The notes: generated from the sequence alone by a model not told the origin. 64,000 nucleotides of DNA from Chryseobacterium culicis (GCF_002979755.1 NZ_PCPP01000001.1:2698665-2762664); one strand, 5' to 3'; numbered from the stretch's first letter, positions 27,267 through 35,861 are shown. Numbers and translations: made by a program.

Positions 27267-27305
27267 TTAGATATTAGATGTTAGATGTTAGATGTTAGAT
27301 GTTAG
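27267..27305. repeat. Heptamer tandem repeat (TTAGATG)n
   Basis: Five units (the first TTAGATA, then four TTAGATG) plus TTAG, in non-coding DNA upstream of purA and beyond site A. Copy number could vary by slippage. A separate dyad TCAATGAT / ATCATTGA lies at 27354-27374. Confidence 0.85.
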
Positions 27306-27379
27306 CCAAATTTACAAAGTCTGTTGTTCTTACACACTCATTAGTATCATCTATCAATGATCATTCATCATTGATCATT

Positions 27380-27949
27380 CTAGACTATATTTCTTCTGAT
27401 CCGGCTTAATGAAGAAGGAGTAACCCCAAGATAGGAAGCGAGCATAGACTGTGGAACCCTATTGGCAAGACCGGGATAATGGTTTAAAAAATGAATGTAC
27501 CGTGATTTAGCATCCTGATTCAGCATGATACTGGCCACCTTTAACTTGTTCTCCACCACAAAGGCATGAATTCTGGCAAATAAAACCGGCCACACTGCAA
27601 TTTTCTGTTCCAGGATTTTAAAATACTGAAGATCCATCACCAAAAGTACAGCATCAGTAATCGCTTCAATATCTTCATGCGCGGGCAGCTGATCTGTAAA
27701 GCCCTGAAAATCTCCGATAAATCTTCCTTCATAGATGAAATACCTGGTAAAATCATCACCCTGTTTATTATAATACAAAGACCGAAATACTCCTTTTTTC
27801 ACAAAAGCAATTCTTTGGCTCACCTTTCCTGCTTCTACAAAAGGTTCTCCTTTTTTTACAGTGACTTCCTGAATGCCTTCAGCAATCAAAAGCTCATCCT
27901 GAGGATTCAGTGACCCGAATTTTTTGATATAATTAAAAAGTTCTTCCAT
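27380..27949 (-). CDS. Crp/Fnr family transcriptional regulator
   Basis: A 189-residue regulator. I start at 27949 (MEELFNYIKK); a longer ORF back to 28009 begins inside site B and would carry an unusual tail of 20 residues. The N-terminal beta-roll cyclic-nucleotide-binding-like domain spans about 10-125. The C-terminal helix-turn-helix is RVPQSMLASYLGVTPSSLSR. No cysteine is present, so it is not an iron-sulfur oxygen sensor like FNR, and the effector is unknown. FNR-like dyads lie upstream of its own gene and of purA, suggesting autoregulation and control of purA. Divergent from ku. Confidence 0.88.
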   Translation of the reverse strand: MEELFNYIKKFGSLNPQDELLIAEGIQEVTVKKGEPFVEAGKVSQRIAFVKKGVFRSLYYNKQGDDFTRYFIYEGRFIGDFQGFTDQLPAHEDIEAITDAVLLVMDLQYFKILEQKIAVWPVLFARIHAFVVENKLKVASIMLNQDAKSRYIHFLNHYPGLANRVPQSMLASYLGVTPSSLSRIRRNIV

Positions 27950-28009
27950 GTTGTATTGTATCCACAGATTGCGGAAAGATAAAGATATAAAAGTCGGCGC
28001 TAAAAACAA

Positions 28010-28023
28010 TTGTCATTTGGCAA
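28010..28023. promoter_or_regulatory. FNR-box-like dyad between the Crp/Fnr gene and ku (site B)
   Basis: TTGTCATTTGGCAA is the same TTGNCATTTGNCAA pattern as site A. It is 61 bases upstream of the regulator start and 73 bases upstream of ku, so it could serve either. A near-match -7 box (TATCTTTC, minus strand, 27974-27981) lies between the site and the regulator. Confidence 0.6.
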
Positions 28024-28095
28024 CAAAGCCATCTAAAGGTACCACACGGGTGTTCAACGGCATGTTAATTGCTTGATTTTTAAAAACGTAAGACA

Positions 28096-28881
28096 ATGAA
28101 AGCAATTTGGAATGGCGCCATTGGCTTCGGTTTAGTCAACATTCCCGTTAAAATTTATTCGGCAACGGAAACCACAAAATTGGATCTCGATATGCTCGAC
28201 AAATCTGATTTTTCCAATATACGGTTTAAAAGAGTAAATGAAAATACAGGAAAAGAAGTTAAATGGGAAAACATCGTCAAAGGTTATCTCATGGACGAAA
28301 AATATATCGTTCTTGATGAGGAAGATTACGAAGCAGCAAGCCCTGAAAAGTCAAAAATACTCTCTATTGACCAGTTTGTAAAGGAAGTGGAAGTAGACAG
28401 TGTGTATTTTGAAAATCCTTATTATCTGGAACCCCAGAAAAATGGAGAAAATGCCTACAGACTTTTACTGAAGGCTCTTGAAAAAACAGCTATGGTGGGA
28501 ATCGGAACATTTGTACTCCGTGAAACGGAAGCTATTGGAATGATCCGTCCGTACAAAGATGATATCCTCGTTCTCAACCGTTTGAGATTTGATCAGGAGA
28601 TAAGAGATTATAAAGATTTAAAAATCCCTGCTCAAAAAGCTCCCAAGCCTGCAGAACTTAAAATGGCAGTTAATCTTATTGAGCAGCTTTCTCAGGAATT
28701 TGATCCTGCGATGTACAAAGACACCTATTCTGATGAACTGATGAAGATCATTAAGCAGAAAGCAAAAGGCAAAAATATAAAAGCTAAAAAAGCACAGCCT
28801 GCAAAAGAAGGTAAAGTGATTGACCTGATGGCGCAGTTAAAAGCAAGTCTTAACAGCCCCAAATCCAAATCCGCATCATAA
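28096..28881 (+). CDS. Ku protein, non-homologous end joining
   Basis: Homodimeric ring protein that binds DNA ends and recruits LigD. The 261-residue length and start (MKAIWNGAIGFGLVNIPVKIYS) are standard, and the core Ku beta-barrel spans about 10-190. A lysine-rich C-terminal tail (about 220-261), as in many bacterial Ku, follows. Its stop codon overlaps the start of the LigD N-terminal gene by one base (TAATG), so the repair genes are translated together. Confidence 0.95.
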   Translation: MKAIWNGAIGFGLVNIPVKIYSATETTKLDLDMLDKSDFSNIRFKRVNENTGKEVKWENIVKGYLMDEKYIVLDEEDYEAASPEKSKILSIDQFVKEVEVDSVYFENPYYLEPQKNGENAYRLLLKALEKTAMVGIGTFVLRETEAIGMIRPYKDDILVLNRLRFDQEIRDYKDLKIPAQKAPKPAELKMAVNLIEQLSQEFDPAMYKDTYSDELMKIIKQKAKGKNIKAKKAQPAKEGKVIDLMAQLKASLNSPKSKSAS

Positions 28882-29486
28882 TGGCTCTTAAAGATTATAA
28901 TAGTAAAAGGAAGTTCGATGAAACCAGCGAACCAAAAGGAAAAACCAAGAAAAGTAAAGACAAACTTATTTTTGTGATTCAGAGACACGCTGCTTCCAGA
29001 CTTCATTATGACTTCCGGCTTGAAATGGAAGGTGTACTGAAAAGCTGGGCAGTTCCAAAAGGTCCGTCTTTAGATCCAAAAGACAAACGTCTGGCCATGA
29101 TGGTAGAAGATCATCCTTACGATTATAAAGATTTTGAAGGAAATATTCCTGAAGGAAATTACGGCGCCGGACAGGTGGAAGTATGGGACAGCGGAACTTA
29201 TGAACCTCTGGAAGAAAATTCTAAACTTACAGATGAAAAAGAACTTCTGAAGGAATTACATGCAGGTTCTTTAAAATTTATTTTACATGGCAAAAAATTA
29301 AAAGGTGAATTTGCTTTGGTTAAAATGAAAAATACAGAGGATCATTCATGGCTGCTCATCAAACATAAAGATGAATTTGCAGAAGCCCATTATGATGCTG
29401 AAGAAAACACCTCTCCAAAATCTCTGGTTACAAAATTTTTAGAGGAAAAAAAAAGCCTAAAAATAAAAGAAAAAAAGAAGTCATAA
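28881..29486 (+). CDS. LigD 3'-phosphoesterase (PE) domain, 5' part of split ligD
   Basis: A 201-residue protein matching the phosphoesterase domain of LigD. It contains the characteristic FVIQRHAASRLHYDFRLEM stretch, which carries His and Asp residues of the metal site. GVLKSWAVPKGPS, EGNYGAGQVEVWD and WLLIKHKD also fit. In Bacteroidota LigD the order is PE-ligase-polymerase in a single chain. Here the frame ends at 29486 and the ligase frame, open from 29402, continues after a -1 shift at the A9 run 29446-29454. It may be a genuine split, a programmed frameshift or a homopolymer error. Confidence 0.9.
   Translation: MALKDYNSKRKFDETSEPKGKTKKSKDKLIFVIQRHAASRLHYDFRLEMEGVLKSWAVPKGPSLDPKDKRLAMMVEDHPYDYKDFEGNIPEGNYGAGQVEVWDSGTYEPLEENSKLTDEKELLKELHAGSLKFILHGKKLKGEFALVKMKNTEDHSWLLIKHKDEFAEAHYDAEENTSPKSLVTKFLEEKKSLKIKEKKKS
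29446..29454 (+). repeat. A9 slippery run at the ligD frame break
   Basis: Nine A residues preceded by GG. In the PE frame the codons are GAA AAA AAA AGC; a -1 slip on A_AAA_AAA joins the ligase frame (AAG CCT...). The two frames overlap openly from 29402 to 29486. Confidence 0.8.
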
Positions 29487-29557
29487 CATCTGACAGATCT
29501 TTCAGAAGTTTTAATTCTTTAACCAACGAAAAAAAACTGAAGTCTTTCATCAAACCT

Positions 29558-31429
29558 ATGCTGGCTAAGCTTTCAGAGGAAGCATTCAATGATAAAGGCT
29601 GGATCTTTGAAATAAAATGGGACGGCTACAGAGCTATTGCAGACCTCAGTAAAGATACTCCACTCCTCTATTCCCGAAACGGGATTTCATTTTTATCTAA
29701 ATTCGAAAAAATAGCATCGGAGCTTGAAAAACAGAAATATCATATGATTCTGGATGGCGAAGTTGTAGCCTATAACGAACAAGGAAAGCCTAATTTCCAG
29801 CTTTTGCAACAAATTGGAGATAATCCCAATGCGGCTATTGTTTATCAGGTTTTTGATCTTCTTTGGCTTAATGGCCATTCTACAGAAGATCTTCCTCTTA
29901 TTCAGCGGAAAGAACTCTTAAAGGAAGCTCTGACAGAAACTGACAGTATTAAATATTGTGATCATATTCCGGAAAAGGGTATTGAATTTTTTGCTCAGAT
30001 GAAAAAAATGCAGCTGGAAGGTATGATTGCGAAACGAGCAGATAGCTCCTACAGTGAAAACCACAGAACCGATGACTGGCTTAAAATAAAATTCTCCAAT
30101 ACTGATGAGGTTATTATTTGTGGGTTTACTGAGCCCAGAGGCACACGGGAAAGTTTCGGAGCATTGATTTTAGGAAAATATATCAATGGTAACCTTACTT
30201 ACTGTGGCCATACAGGTACAGGATTTAATAATAATTCTCTGAAAGAGCTCTATAAAAGGTTTCAGAAATTAATTGTAAAATCTTCACCTTTCGAAACAGT
30301 TCCCAAAACCAATATGCCGGTGACATGGATAAAACCTGAACTGGTTTGTGAAATAAAATATTCTGAAATTACCCGGGACGGAATCTTCAGACATCCAGTT
30401 TTCATGACAATCAGAGAAGATAAAAGTCCGGAAGACCTTAAAGAATCATCCTTCACCGAAAAACCTAAAGAAATGAAATCAAAAACTGCATCAAAAAAAA
30501 CGGAGGTTACTGAGAAAGAAAAAGAGATCACTTTAGATAAGCATCTTGTAAAACTTACGAATCAGGATAAAGTTTATTTTCCTGAAGAAAATATTACGAA
30601 AGGAGATGTCATAGACTATTATCAATCTATAGCACGTTATATTCTGCCTTATTTAAAAAACCGCCCCCTTTCTCTCAATCGATTTCCCAATGGAATTGAA
30701 AAACAGAGTTTTTATCAGAAAGATGCAGGAGATCATATTCCTGAATGGATAAAAACCACACAGGTATATTCTGAATCGAATGATAAATACATTGATTATA
30801 TTTATTGTAATGACAAAGCAACATTAGCATATCTGAATAATTTAGGCTGTATTGACCTCAATCCATGGAATAGTTCTTTACCGGATCTTGAGCATCCGGA
30901 TTATCTGGCTTTAGATCTTGACCCTTCTTCAAAGAATACGTTTGATGAAGTAATCGAAACGGCTCTTCAGGTGAATGAAGTTTTAAAATCAATTAAAATA
31001 AAAGGTTACTGCAAAACTTCAGGGAGTACGGGAATTCACATTTATATTCCGATGGGTGGCAAATATGATTTTGACCAGGTAAAAGATTTTGCTCATATCC
31101 TCATGAAACAGGTGAATGATAAGCTCCCTAAGATTACGACTTTGGAAAGGAGTCTCCAAAAAAGGGACAATAAAAAAATTTATCTTGATTATCTGCAAAA
31201 CAGAACGGGCCAGACTCTGGCAAGTGCTTACAGTCTTAGGCCTAAACAAGGTGCCTCCGTTTCTATGCCTTTGGATTGGGATGAATTAAAGTTTGGGCTG
31301 AAACCAACAGATTTTACTATTACCAATGCACTTGAAAGAATTAAAGAGAAAGGAGACCTGTTCAAACCTGTTCTGGGTAAGGGAATTGATATGATAAAGG
31401 CTTTGGAACTGCTGCAGAATATTGATTAA
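29558..31429 (+). CDS. LigD ligase and polymerase domains, 3' part of split ligD
   Basis: ATP-dependent DNA ligase plus archaeo-eukaryotic primase-type polymerase for NHEJ. The first ATG at 29558 gives 623 residues, but the frame is open back to 29402 and the natural linker includes SFIKPMLAKL. The ligase active lysine is K20 in FEIKWDGYRA. The ligase OB fold extends to about residue 270, then a K/E-rich linker (about 285-325). The polymerase domain follows with NRFPNG, ALDLDPSS (catalytic aspartates) and TSGSTGIHIYIP. Starting at this ATG would trim the ligase N-terminus slightly, which supports a frameshifted single gene. Confidence 0.92.
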   Translation: MLAKLSEEAFNDKGWIFEIKWDGYRAIADLSKDTPLLYSRNGISFLSKFEKIASELEKQKYHMILDGEVVAYNEQGKPNFQLLQQIGDNPNAAIVYQVFDLLWLNGHSTEDLPLIQRKELLKEALTETDSIKYCDHIPEKGIEFFAQMKKMQLEGMIAKRADSSYSENHRTDDWLKIKFSNTDEVIICGFTEPRGTRESFGALILGKYINGNLTYCGHTGTGFNNNSLKELYKRFQKLIVKSSPFETVPKTNMPVTWIKPELVCEIKYSEITRDGIFRHPVFMTIREDKSPEDLKESSFTEKPKEMKSKTASKKTEVTEKEKEITLDKHLVKLTNQDKVYFPEENITKGDVIDYYQSIARYILPYLKNRPLSLNRFPNGIEKQSFYQKDAGDHIPEWIKTTQVYSESNDKYIDYIYCNDKATLAYLNNLGCIDLNPWNSSLPDLEHPDYLALDLDPSSKNTFDEVIETALQVNEVLKSIKIKGYCKTSGSTGIHIYIPMGGKYDFDQVKDFAHILMKQVNDKLPKITTLERSLQKRDNKKIYLDYLQNRTGQTLASAYSLRPKQGASVSMPLDWDELKFGLKPTDFTITNALERIKEKGDLFKPVLGKGIDMIKALELLQNID

Positions 31430-31435
31430 TTTCTA

Positions 31436-31443
31436 TACTTTTG
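31436..31443 (+). promoter_or_regulatory. -7 box before the YcxB-like gene
   Basis: TACTTTTG followed by CC, 15 bases before the ATG at 31459, so the transcript leader is very short. Confidence 0.6.
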
Positions 31444-31458
31444 CCGGAAATTATAATA

Positions 31459-31992
31459 ATGGAAAACACATTGAATGTTCCGGTAACTTTTAATGAAAAT
31501 ATTGTACGCAAACAATTGTGGAAATATTTTTATTATTCATGGAAAAAGAAACTCCCAACTATTCTTAGAAATTTATGTTACACCCTTCTTGCTCTATTTA
31601 TTTTTGATAGTCTTATCGGTAATAAGAGCAGGTATGACTTTTTACGATTTGCATTCATATTTTCCGGAGTAGTCTGCATCTTTTATCTTATCTACTTTTT
31701 TTATCAGAAAGCCAATCATTCCATTAAATTAGATAAACATATTGATGAGTTAAAAGGCTACCATCCTATAACAGAATTATATTTTGATGAAAACAGTATC
31801 CTTATCAAAAGTGAACAGTTTGATGTAAGAAGTATTTGGAAAAAAGTAACTTATGAAGTTTCCAATAAAATCATATTGATCCATATTGAATTGGGTACAG
31901 TCTTTACTTTCCTCGTCAGTGAGGAAGAAACTAATCAATATATGGAAATACTTGAATTTTTAAAAAGTAAAACAAAATCAAAAAATAAATAA
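31459..31992 (+). CDS. Small membrane protein, YcxB-like C-terminal domain
   Basis: A 177-residue protein with two membrane segments (about 35-58 and 65-90). A cytoplasmic C-terminal part follows, with ITELYFDENSILIKSE and WKKVTYEVSNKIILI, similar to the YcxB-like domain of Bacillota and Bacteroidota. I start at 31459 (MENTLNVPVTF) because the -7 box ends only 15 bases upstream and would fall inside a longer reading frame. No function is known. It is a single gene with a terminator. Confidence 0.7.
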   Translation: MENTLNVPVTFNENIVRKQLWKYFYYSWKKKLPTILRNLCYTLLALFIFDSLIGNKSRYDFLRFAFIFSGVVCIFYLIYFFYQKANHSIKLDKHIDELKGYHPITELYFDENSILIKSEQFDVRSIWKKVTYEVSNKIILIHIELGTVFTFLVSEEETNQYMEILEFLKSKTKSKNK

Positions 31993-32017
31993 TTTTCATT
32001 TGAATTGTAAAGAATAA

Positions 32018-32050
32018 AAAGCTCCTACATTAATACCATGCAGGAGCTTT
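32018..32050. terminator. Bidirectional terminator
   Basis: Stem AAAGCTCCT / AGGAGCTTT with a 15-base interior lies between the convergent YcxB-like and mscS genes. Confidence 0.85.
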
Positions 32051-32067
32051 AAAAAAATTAAATATAA

Positions 32068-32913
32068 TTATTGATTATAAACATGAATATCTCGTTGTGG
32101 AAAAGGAATTCCTATTCCTGCTTTATCGAGAGCTTCTTTACAACCGATGATTAATTCTTCATTCATTGTCCAGAAGTTTTCAGTGGAAGCACTCACTCTT
32201 ATGGATAAATTGACAGCGCTATCTCCCAGCTGAGTCACCACTACTTGGGGCGCAGGTGTTTCGAGCGCATATTGATTACTTTTAATAACATTCATTAAAA
32301 CATCTTTGGTCTGTCTCAGATCTGCATCATAGGCAACCCCAATATCCAATGATGTTCTTCTTGTTCCTAATTGGGTAAAATTGGTAATACTATTATTTGA
32401 AACTACTCCGTTTGGAATAACGATGAGTTGGTTTTGCGGGGTGATTAGTTTTGTATGAAAAATATCTATTGCATCTACCGTCCCTGAAACTCCGGAATTG
32501 GTAGAAATAAAATCTCCGATTTTAAAAGGTTTTAATAGTAAAATTAATATTCCACCTGCAAAATTCGTCAGAGATCCCTGTAAGGCTAAACCTACAGCCA
32601 AACCGGCAGCACCAATCATTGCGACAAATGCAGAAGTCTGTACTCCCAGCTGTGTCACCACAACAATAAACAACAGAATATTAAGCCCCCAGTTGATAAT
32701 ATTTAAAAGAAAATGCTGTAGAGAAGCTTCCATATTTCTTTTTTTGAAAGCTTTCTCCACCAGTTTCTTAATCATTCTGATCATCCATGACCCGATAAGA
32801 TAAATTAATAATGCAGAAATAATTGCAGTAAAAATTCTCGGTGCCCATGAAATTGCTGAAGAAATTAAGGTGTCCCAGTGTTGTTGAATGTTGTTCAATT
32901 CTAAATCGTCCAT
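32068..32913 (-). CDS. Small-conductance mechanosensitive channel (MscS family)
   Basis: A 281-residue inner-membrane channel that relieves turgor on hypo-osmotic shock. Three N-terminal helices precede the TM3 pore region GLAVGLALQGSLTNFAGGILILL, whose glycine/alanine packing typifies MscS. The beta domain PFKIGDFIS...GTVDAIDIFHTKL and an alpha-beta C-terminal domain ending FPQRDIHVYNQ follow. The length and end match E. coli MscS closely. Monocistronic. Confidence 0.94.
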   Translation of the reverse strand: MDDLELNNIQQHWDTLISSAISWAPRIFTAIISALLIYLIGSWMIRMIKKLVEKAFKKRNMEASLQHFLLNIINWGLNILLFIVVVTQLGVQTSAFVAMIGAAGLAVGLALQGSLTNFAGGILILLLKPFKIGDFISTNSGVSGTVDAIDIFHTKLITPQNQLIVIPNGVVSNNSITNFTQLGTRRTSLDIGVAYDADLRQTKDVLMNVIKSNQYALETPAPQVVVTQLGDSAVNLSIRVSASTENFWTMNEELIIGCKEALDKAGIGIPFPQRDIHVYNQ

Positions 32914-33220
32914 TTTTGTACGTATGTATGTGTTTTACTATTTATACCAATAAGATATTGATATCTTCTGCAAGACTTAAAATGAAACTGAACAAAAGTA
33001 TAATCCGGTTCAAAAAGAAATTCACCTTACACCAACCTAGTGAAAGTAAAAATATTATAGATTAAAATAGATTGACAGCAGAACAGATTGTTTCTGCTTT
33101 ACTCAATAATCATTCAGAAATTGAATCTTGCAGGAAGAAATAATTTTCAGGTCATAGAATTACAAAAACAATACCGAAGTGTGGTAGTCATCAAAGAAAA
33201 ATAATGTTAATAAACGTTAT
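32914..33220. other. Intergenic gap with a possible gene remnant
   Basis: No intact gene. On the plus strand 33072-33143 reads LTAEQIVSALLNNHSEIESCRK, then K and a stop, with no proper start or upstream frame. It may be the 3' end of a decayed gene. Evidence is weak. Confidence 0.3.
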
Positions 33221-33955
33221 TTAAGGTAATTTTGCGGCCAGGCTTTCCGGTAAAAGTCTAAGAATATGGTAGATAATCTTCCATTTAAAATTTGGAACAA
33301 TGGTAAAGGAGTTTCCTGCATTAACAATAAATTTGGCCACATAATCCGGTTCCATAATCAAGGATTCATTCAATTCCAATCCTTCATTAATCTTTGTTCT
33401 GATATAACCAATAACCAAAGCATTGACAATGATGTTACGGGAAGCTAATTCCTGTCTTAATCCGGCCAAGAACTGGGTAAATGCGGCTTTTGTGCTTCCA
33501 TACACAAAATTACTTTTTCTTCCTCTTACTCCAGAAAGTGAAGAGAGTCCAATGATTCTTTCCAGGTTTGAATTGGTTTTATCCATTGCCATAATGCTCA
33601 GGATTGACACCCCACCCATATAATTGACTTCCATCATTTGTTTGGCGCCTTTAAAATCAGTCAAAGCTTTTTGATTGTCTACTAAAAAGCCTGCAGCATA
33701 CACTACAATATGAGGTTTTACAGAAAGACTGGAATAAAATTCATGATGAGAATCAAAATCTGCGGCATCAAAATATAAAACAGAAATTAGTGAGCGGTTC
33801 AGATTGTTTGAATCAATAAAATCGTCCAAAGATGTTGTATTTCGGGAAGCAGCAATGACTGAAAATCCTTTTTCAGTATATTGTATTATACATTGTTTTG
33901 CTACATCTGAATTAGCGCCAAGAATAAGAACGGTTTTATTTGTGTTTTGATTCAT
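33221..33955 (-). CDS. Short-chain dehydrogenase/reductase (SDR)
   Basis: A 244-residue NAD(P)-dependent oxidoreductase starting at 33955 (MNQNTNKTVLILGA); upstream in-frame codons pass through the yajC terminator and are rejected. The cofactor motif is GANSDVAKQC, the NAG-like step is VYAAGF, and catalytic residues are S in GLSSLSG and YGSTK. The C-terminal residues IIYHILRLLPESLAAKLP suggest membrane association. The substrate is unknown. Similar proteins act in decaprenyl-phospho-sugar epimerisation (DprE2-like), and this remains only a possibility. Confidence 0.88.
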   Translation of the reverse strand: MNQNTNKTVLILGANSDVAKQCIIQYTEKGFSVIAASRNTTSLDDFIDSNNLNRSLISVLYFDAADFDSHHEFYSSLSVKPHIVVYAAGFLVDNQKALTDFKGAKQMMEVNYMGGVSILSIMAMDKTNSNLERIIGLSSLSGVRGRKSNFVYGSTKAAFTQFLAGLRQELASRNIIVNALVIGYIRTKINEGLELNESLIMEPDYVAKFIVNAGNSFTIVPNFKWKIIYHILRLLPESLAAKLP

Positions 33956-33999
33956 TGGACAAAGATAAATTTTATTAGGCACTAAAACCCTATAAAAAA

Positions 34000-34034
34000 G
34001 CTGCGGCGGGTGAACTTCGTTCACCCGCCGCAGC
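34000..34034 (-). terminator. GC-rich terminator of the nusB operon
   Basis: 15-bp perfect stem GCTGCGGCGGGTGAA / TTCACCCGCCGCAGC with a 5-nt loop. The A run to the left is the U tract for minus-strand transcripts. It stands out in AT-rich DNA. Confidence 0.92.
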
Positions 34035-34052
34035 AAATATTTTCAGACTGAA

Positions 34053-34415
34053 TTATTTTTTTTCTTCAGTTGCTGTTTCTTTTTTATCTTCTGTTTTATC
34101 AGTAGATTTTGCTTTATCTCCAAAACGAGCTTCTGTCATTTCTCTTGAAACTGCCGCTTTTTCGAATTTCAGTTTTCCGGATAATGTTTCGATAACAAAA
34201 CCATCATCCTGAACCTGAGCAATTCTTCCGTGAAGACCTGATGTAAGAACTACTCTTGTTCCTACTTTAAGGTTTTCCTGAAAGTTTTTCTCCTGCTTCT
34301 GTTTTCTCATCTGAGGTCTGATCATCAGGAAATAAAATCCTACAAACATCACCCCCATCATGATCAGCATCATTGGTGATGACCCACCTGCTGCCTGTAA
34401 AAATAGTGTCAACAT
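34053..34415 (-). CDS. yajC: Sec translocase accessory subunit YajC
   Basis: A 120-residue small membrane protein of the SecDF-YajC complex. A single helix (about 15-34) ends in FYFLMIRPQMRKQKQ, the family hallmark, followed by a small beta domain (VGTRVVLTSGLHGRI). The last 25 residues are highly charged (K, E, T). It is the last gene of nusB-DUF1573-yajC, an order conserved in Bacteroidota. Confidence 0.95.
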   Translation of the reverse strand: MLTLFLQAAGGSSPMMLIMMGVMFVGFYFLMIRPQMRKQKQEKNFQENLKVGTRVVLTSGLHGRIAQVQDDGFVIETLSGKLKFEKAAVSREMTEARFGDKAKSTDKTEDKKETATEEKK

Positions 34416-34425
34416 ATTGTAAATA

Positions 34426-34932
34426 TTATGGTTGAATGTTCGCTGTGAAAGTTAATCTGATTGGAGCTTTTTCTACGTTTGCAAAAACATCTGCATACTT
34501 CTGAACGTTTCCGTCAAAGCTTGAAGAATCGAAATGCAAAGTAACTTTTCCTTTTTTACCCGGCATAATCGGTTCTTTTGTAAAGTCTGGCGCCGTACAT
34601 CCGCATCCTGGCTTCACTTCAGAAATGATCAATGGGTTTTTCCCCGTGTTGGTAATTTCATATACATGCTCTACTTTATCACCTTTTTTGATTTTTCCAA
34701 AATCGAAGCTGTTTTCAGATAAAGCTACAGAAGTAGATGGTTCATTAGAAACCGGAGCAGCTGCTTCACCCGCTACAGGTGCTGCCGCAGAATCAGTGGT
34801 TACCGGAGCCGCAACAGCTGCAGAATCAGTAGTTGCAGTTTCAGTGCTTTGAGTTTCTTTGTTTTCCTTTTTACATGAAACTAACCCAAAGCCTATAATT
34901 GACAAGGCGATAATTGATAACGTCTTTTTCAT
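34426..34932 (-). CDS. DUF1573 family lipoprotein
   Basis: A 168-residue lipoprotein with lipobox LVSC. A low-complexity A/T/V/P/S spacer (about 28-70) links it to a DUF1573 Ig-like domain (about 72-168) with NSFDFGKIKKGDKVEHVYE and the PGCGCTAPD signature. DUF1573 domains are related to ASPM/SPD-2/Hydin-type folds, but the function in bacteria is unknown. It lies one base from the nusB stop and 10 bases before yajC. Confidence 0.88.
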   Translation of the reverse strand: MKKTLSIIALSIIGFGLVSCKKENKETQSTETATTDSAAVAAPVTTDSAAAPVAGEAAAPVSNEPSTSVALSENSFDFGKIKKGDKVEHVYEITNTGKNPLIISEVKPGCGCTAPDFTKEPIMPGKKGKVTLHFDSSSFDGNVQKYADVFANVEKAPIRLTFTANIQP

Positions 34933-34933
34933 T

Positions 34934-35839
34934 TTATATTCTATTTTGATCTTTACAATATTTATCTAAAATACCATTGATGAAGATATTGGAACGGTCT
35001 GTAGCAAATACTTTTGCAATTTCAATATATTCATTAATGATCACTCTTGAAGGGGTAAAAGCAAAGTTATCAAGCTCTGCAATGGCTGTAGACAAAATTA
35101 CTTTATCCATTAAAGAAACTCTTTCCAGATCCCAGTTTTCCAATCTTTCTTCCAGCTTCTTTTCATTGTTTTCCCAGTTGTTCAGAGTATCTCTCAACAA
35201 TTTTGCAGCGAATGTTTTATCTTCTTCATCTTTAATCATTTTGATCAAAGTTCTGCTTTCTTCATCTTCTCTCAGGAAACCGATCGTTTTTTGTACCATT
35301 GAATTGGCAATGTGGATATCATCATACCATGAAAGTTCTTTATCTCCTAAATAATCATGAAAATCTTCATTCTCAGCAATATATCTCAAAAATAATTTAC
35401 CGATAAATTTCTGATCTTCTTCAAAGGAGTATCCTTCTTCTTTCATGAAATCCTGATAACGTTTCCCCGCAGTAATTCTTTGGAAAGTCTTTACCAATAA
35501 ATCATCATGCATATCCCATTTCAGCTGCTTATGCTGCCCTGTAAAAAATAATCTTTCAGGGTTTTCTTCCAGTTTAAGCAATACTTGGTTGTTGATGAAT
35601 TTTTGGTTAGGATTAATATCAGCATCAGTTTTAAGAAACTTATTCTTACCAATTTCGATCTGATGTTCTGCCAGTTCTTTCAGAGCTACCAAAAAATTGA
35701 GTTGGTAGATGTACAGATAATAGATTTTCTCTATCCCAGCAAACATGTTTTTCTCTAAAACATCAAATTTTACAGGATTTTGGTAGTAAGAATACACTGT
35801 CTGTACTACTTTTTCACGGATTTGTCGTCTTCCTAACAT
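34934..35839 (-). CDS. nusB: Transcription antitermination factor NusB, long Bacteroidota form
   Basis: RNA-binding factor for rRNA transcription antitermination with NusE. The 301-residue length is about twice the E. coli protein; the extra N-terminal half is typical of Bacteroidota. The NusB core lies in the last 140 residues (LLRDTLNNWE, LMDKVILSTAIAELDNF, VIINEYIEIAKVFATDRSNIFINGILDKY). It starts with MLGRRQIREKVVQTVYSYY. It is the first gene of the operon, with a -7 box at 35862-35869. Confidence 0.93.
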   Translation of the reverse strand: MLGRRQIREKVVQTVYSYYQNPVKFDVLEKNMFAGIEKIYYLYIYQLNFLVALKELAEHQIEIGKNKFLKTDADINPNQKFINNQVLLKLEENPERLFFTGQHKQLKWDMHDDLLVKTFQRITAGKRYQDFMKEEGYSFEEDQKFIGKLFLRYIAENEDFHDYLGDKELSWYDDIHIANSMVQKTIGFLREDEESRTLIKMIKDEEDKTFAAKLLRDTLNNWENNEKKLEERLENWDLERVSLMDKVILSTAIAELDNFAFTPSRVIINEYIEIAKVFATDRSNIFINGILDKYCKDQNRI

Positions 35840-35861
35840 TCAAAGAGCTTTTTTATGGGGG

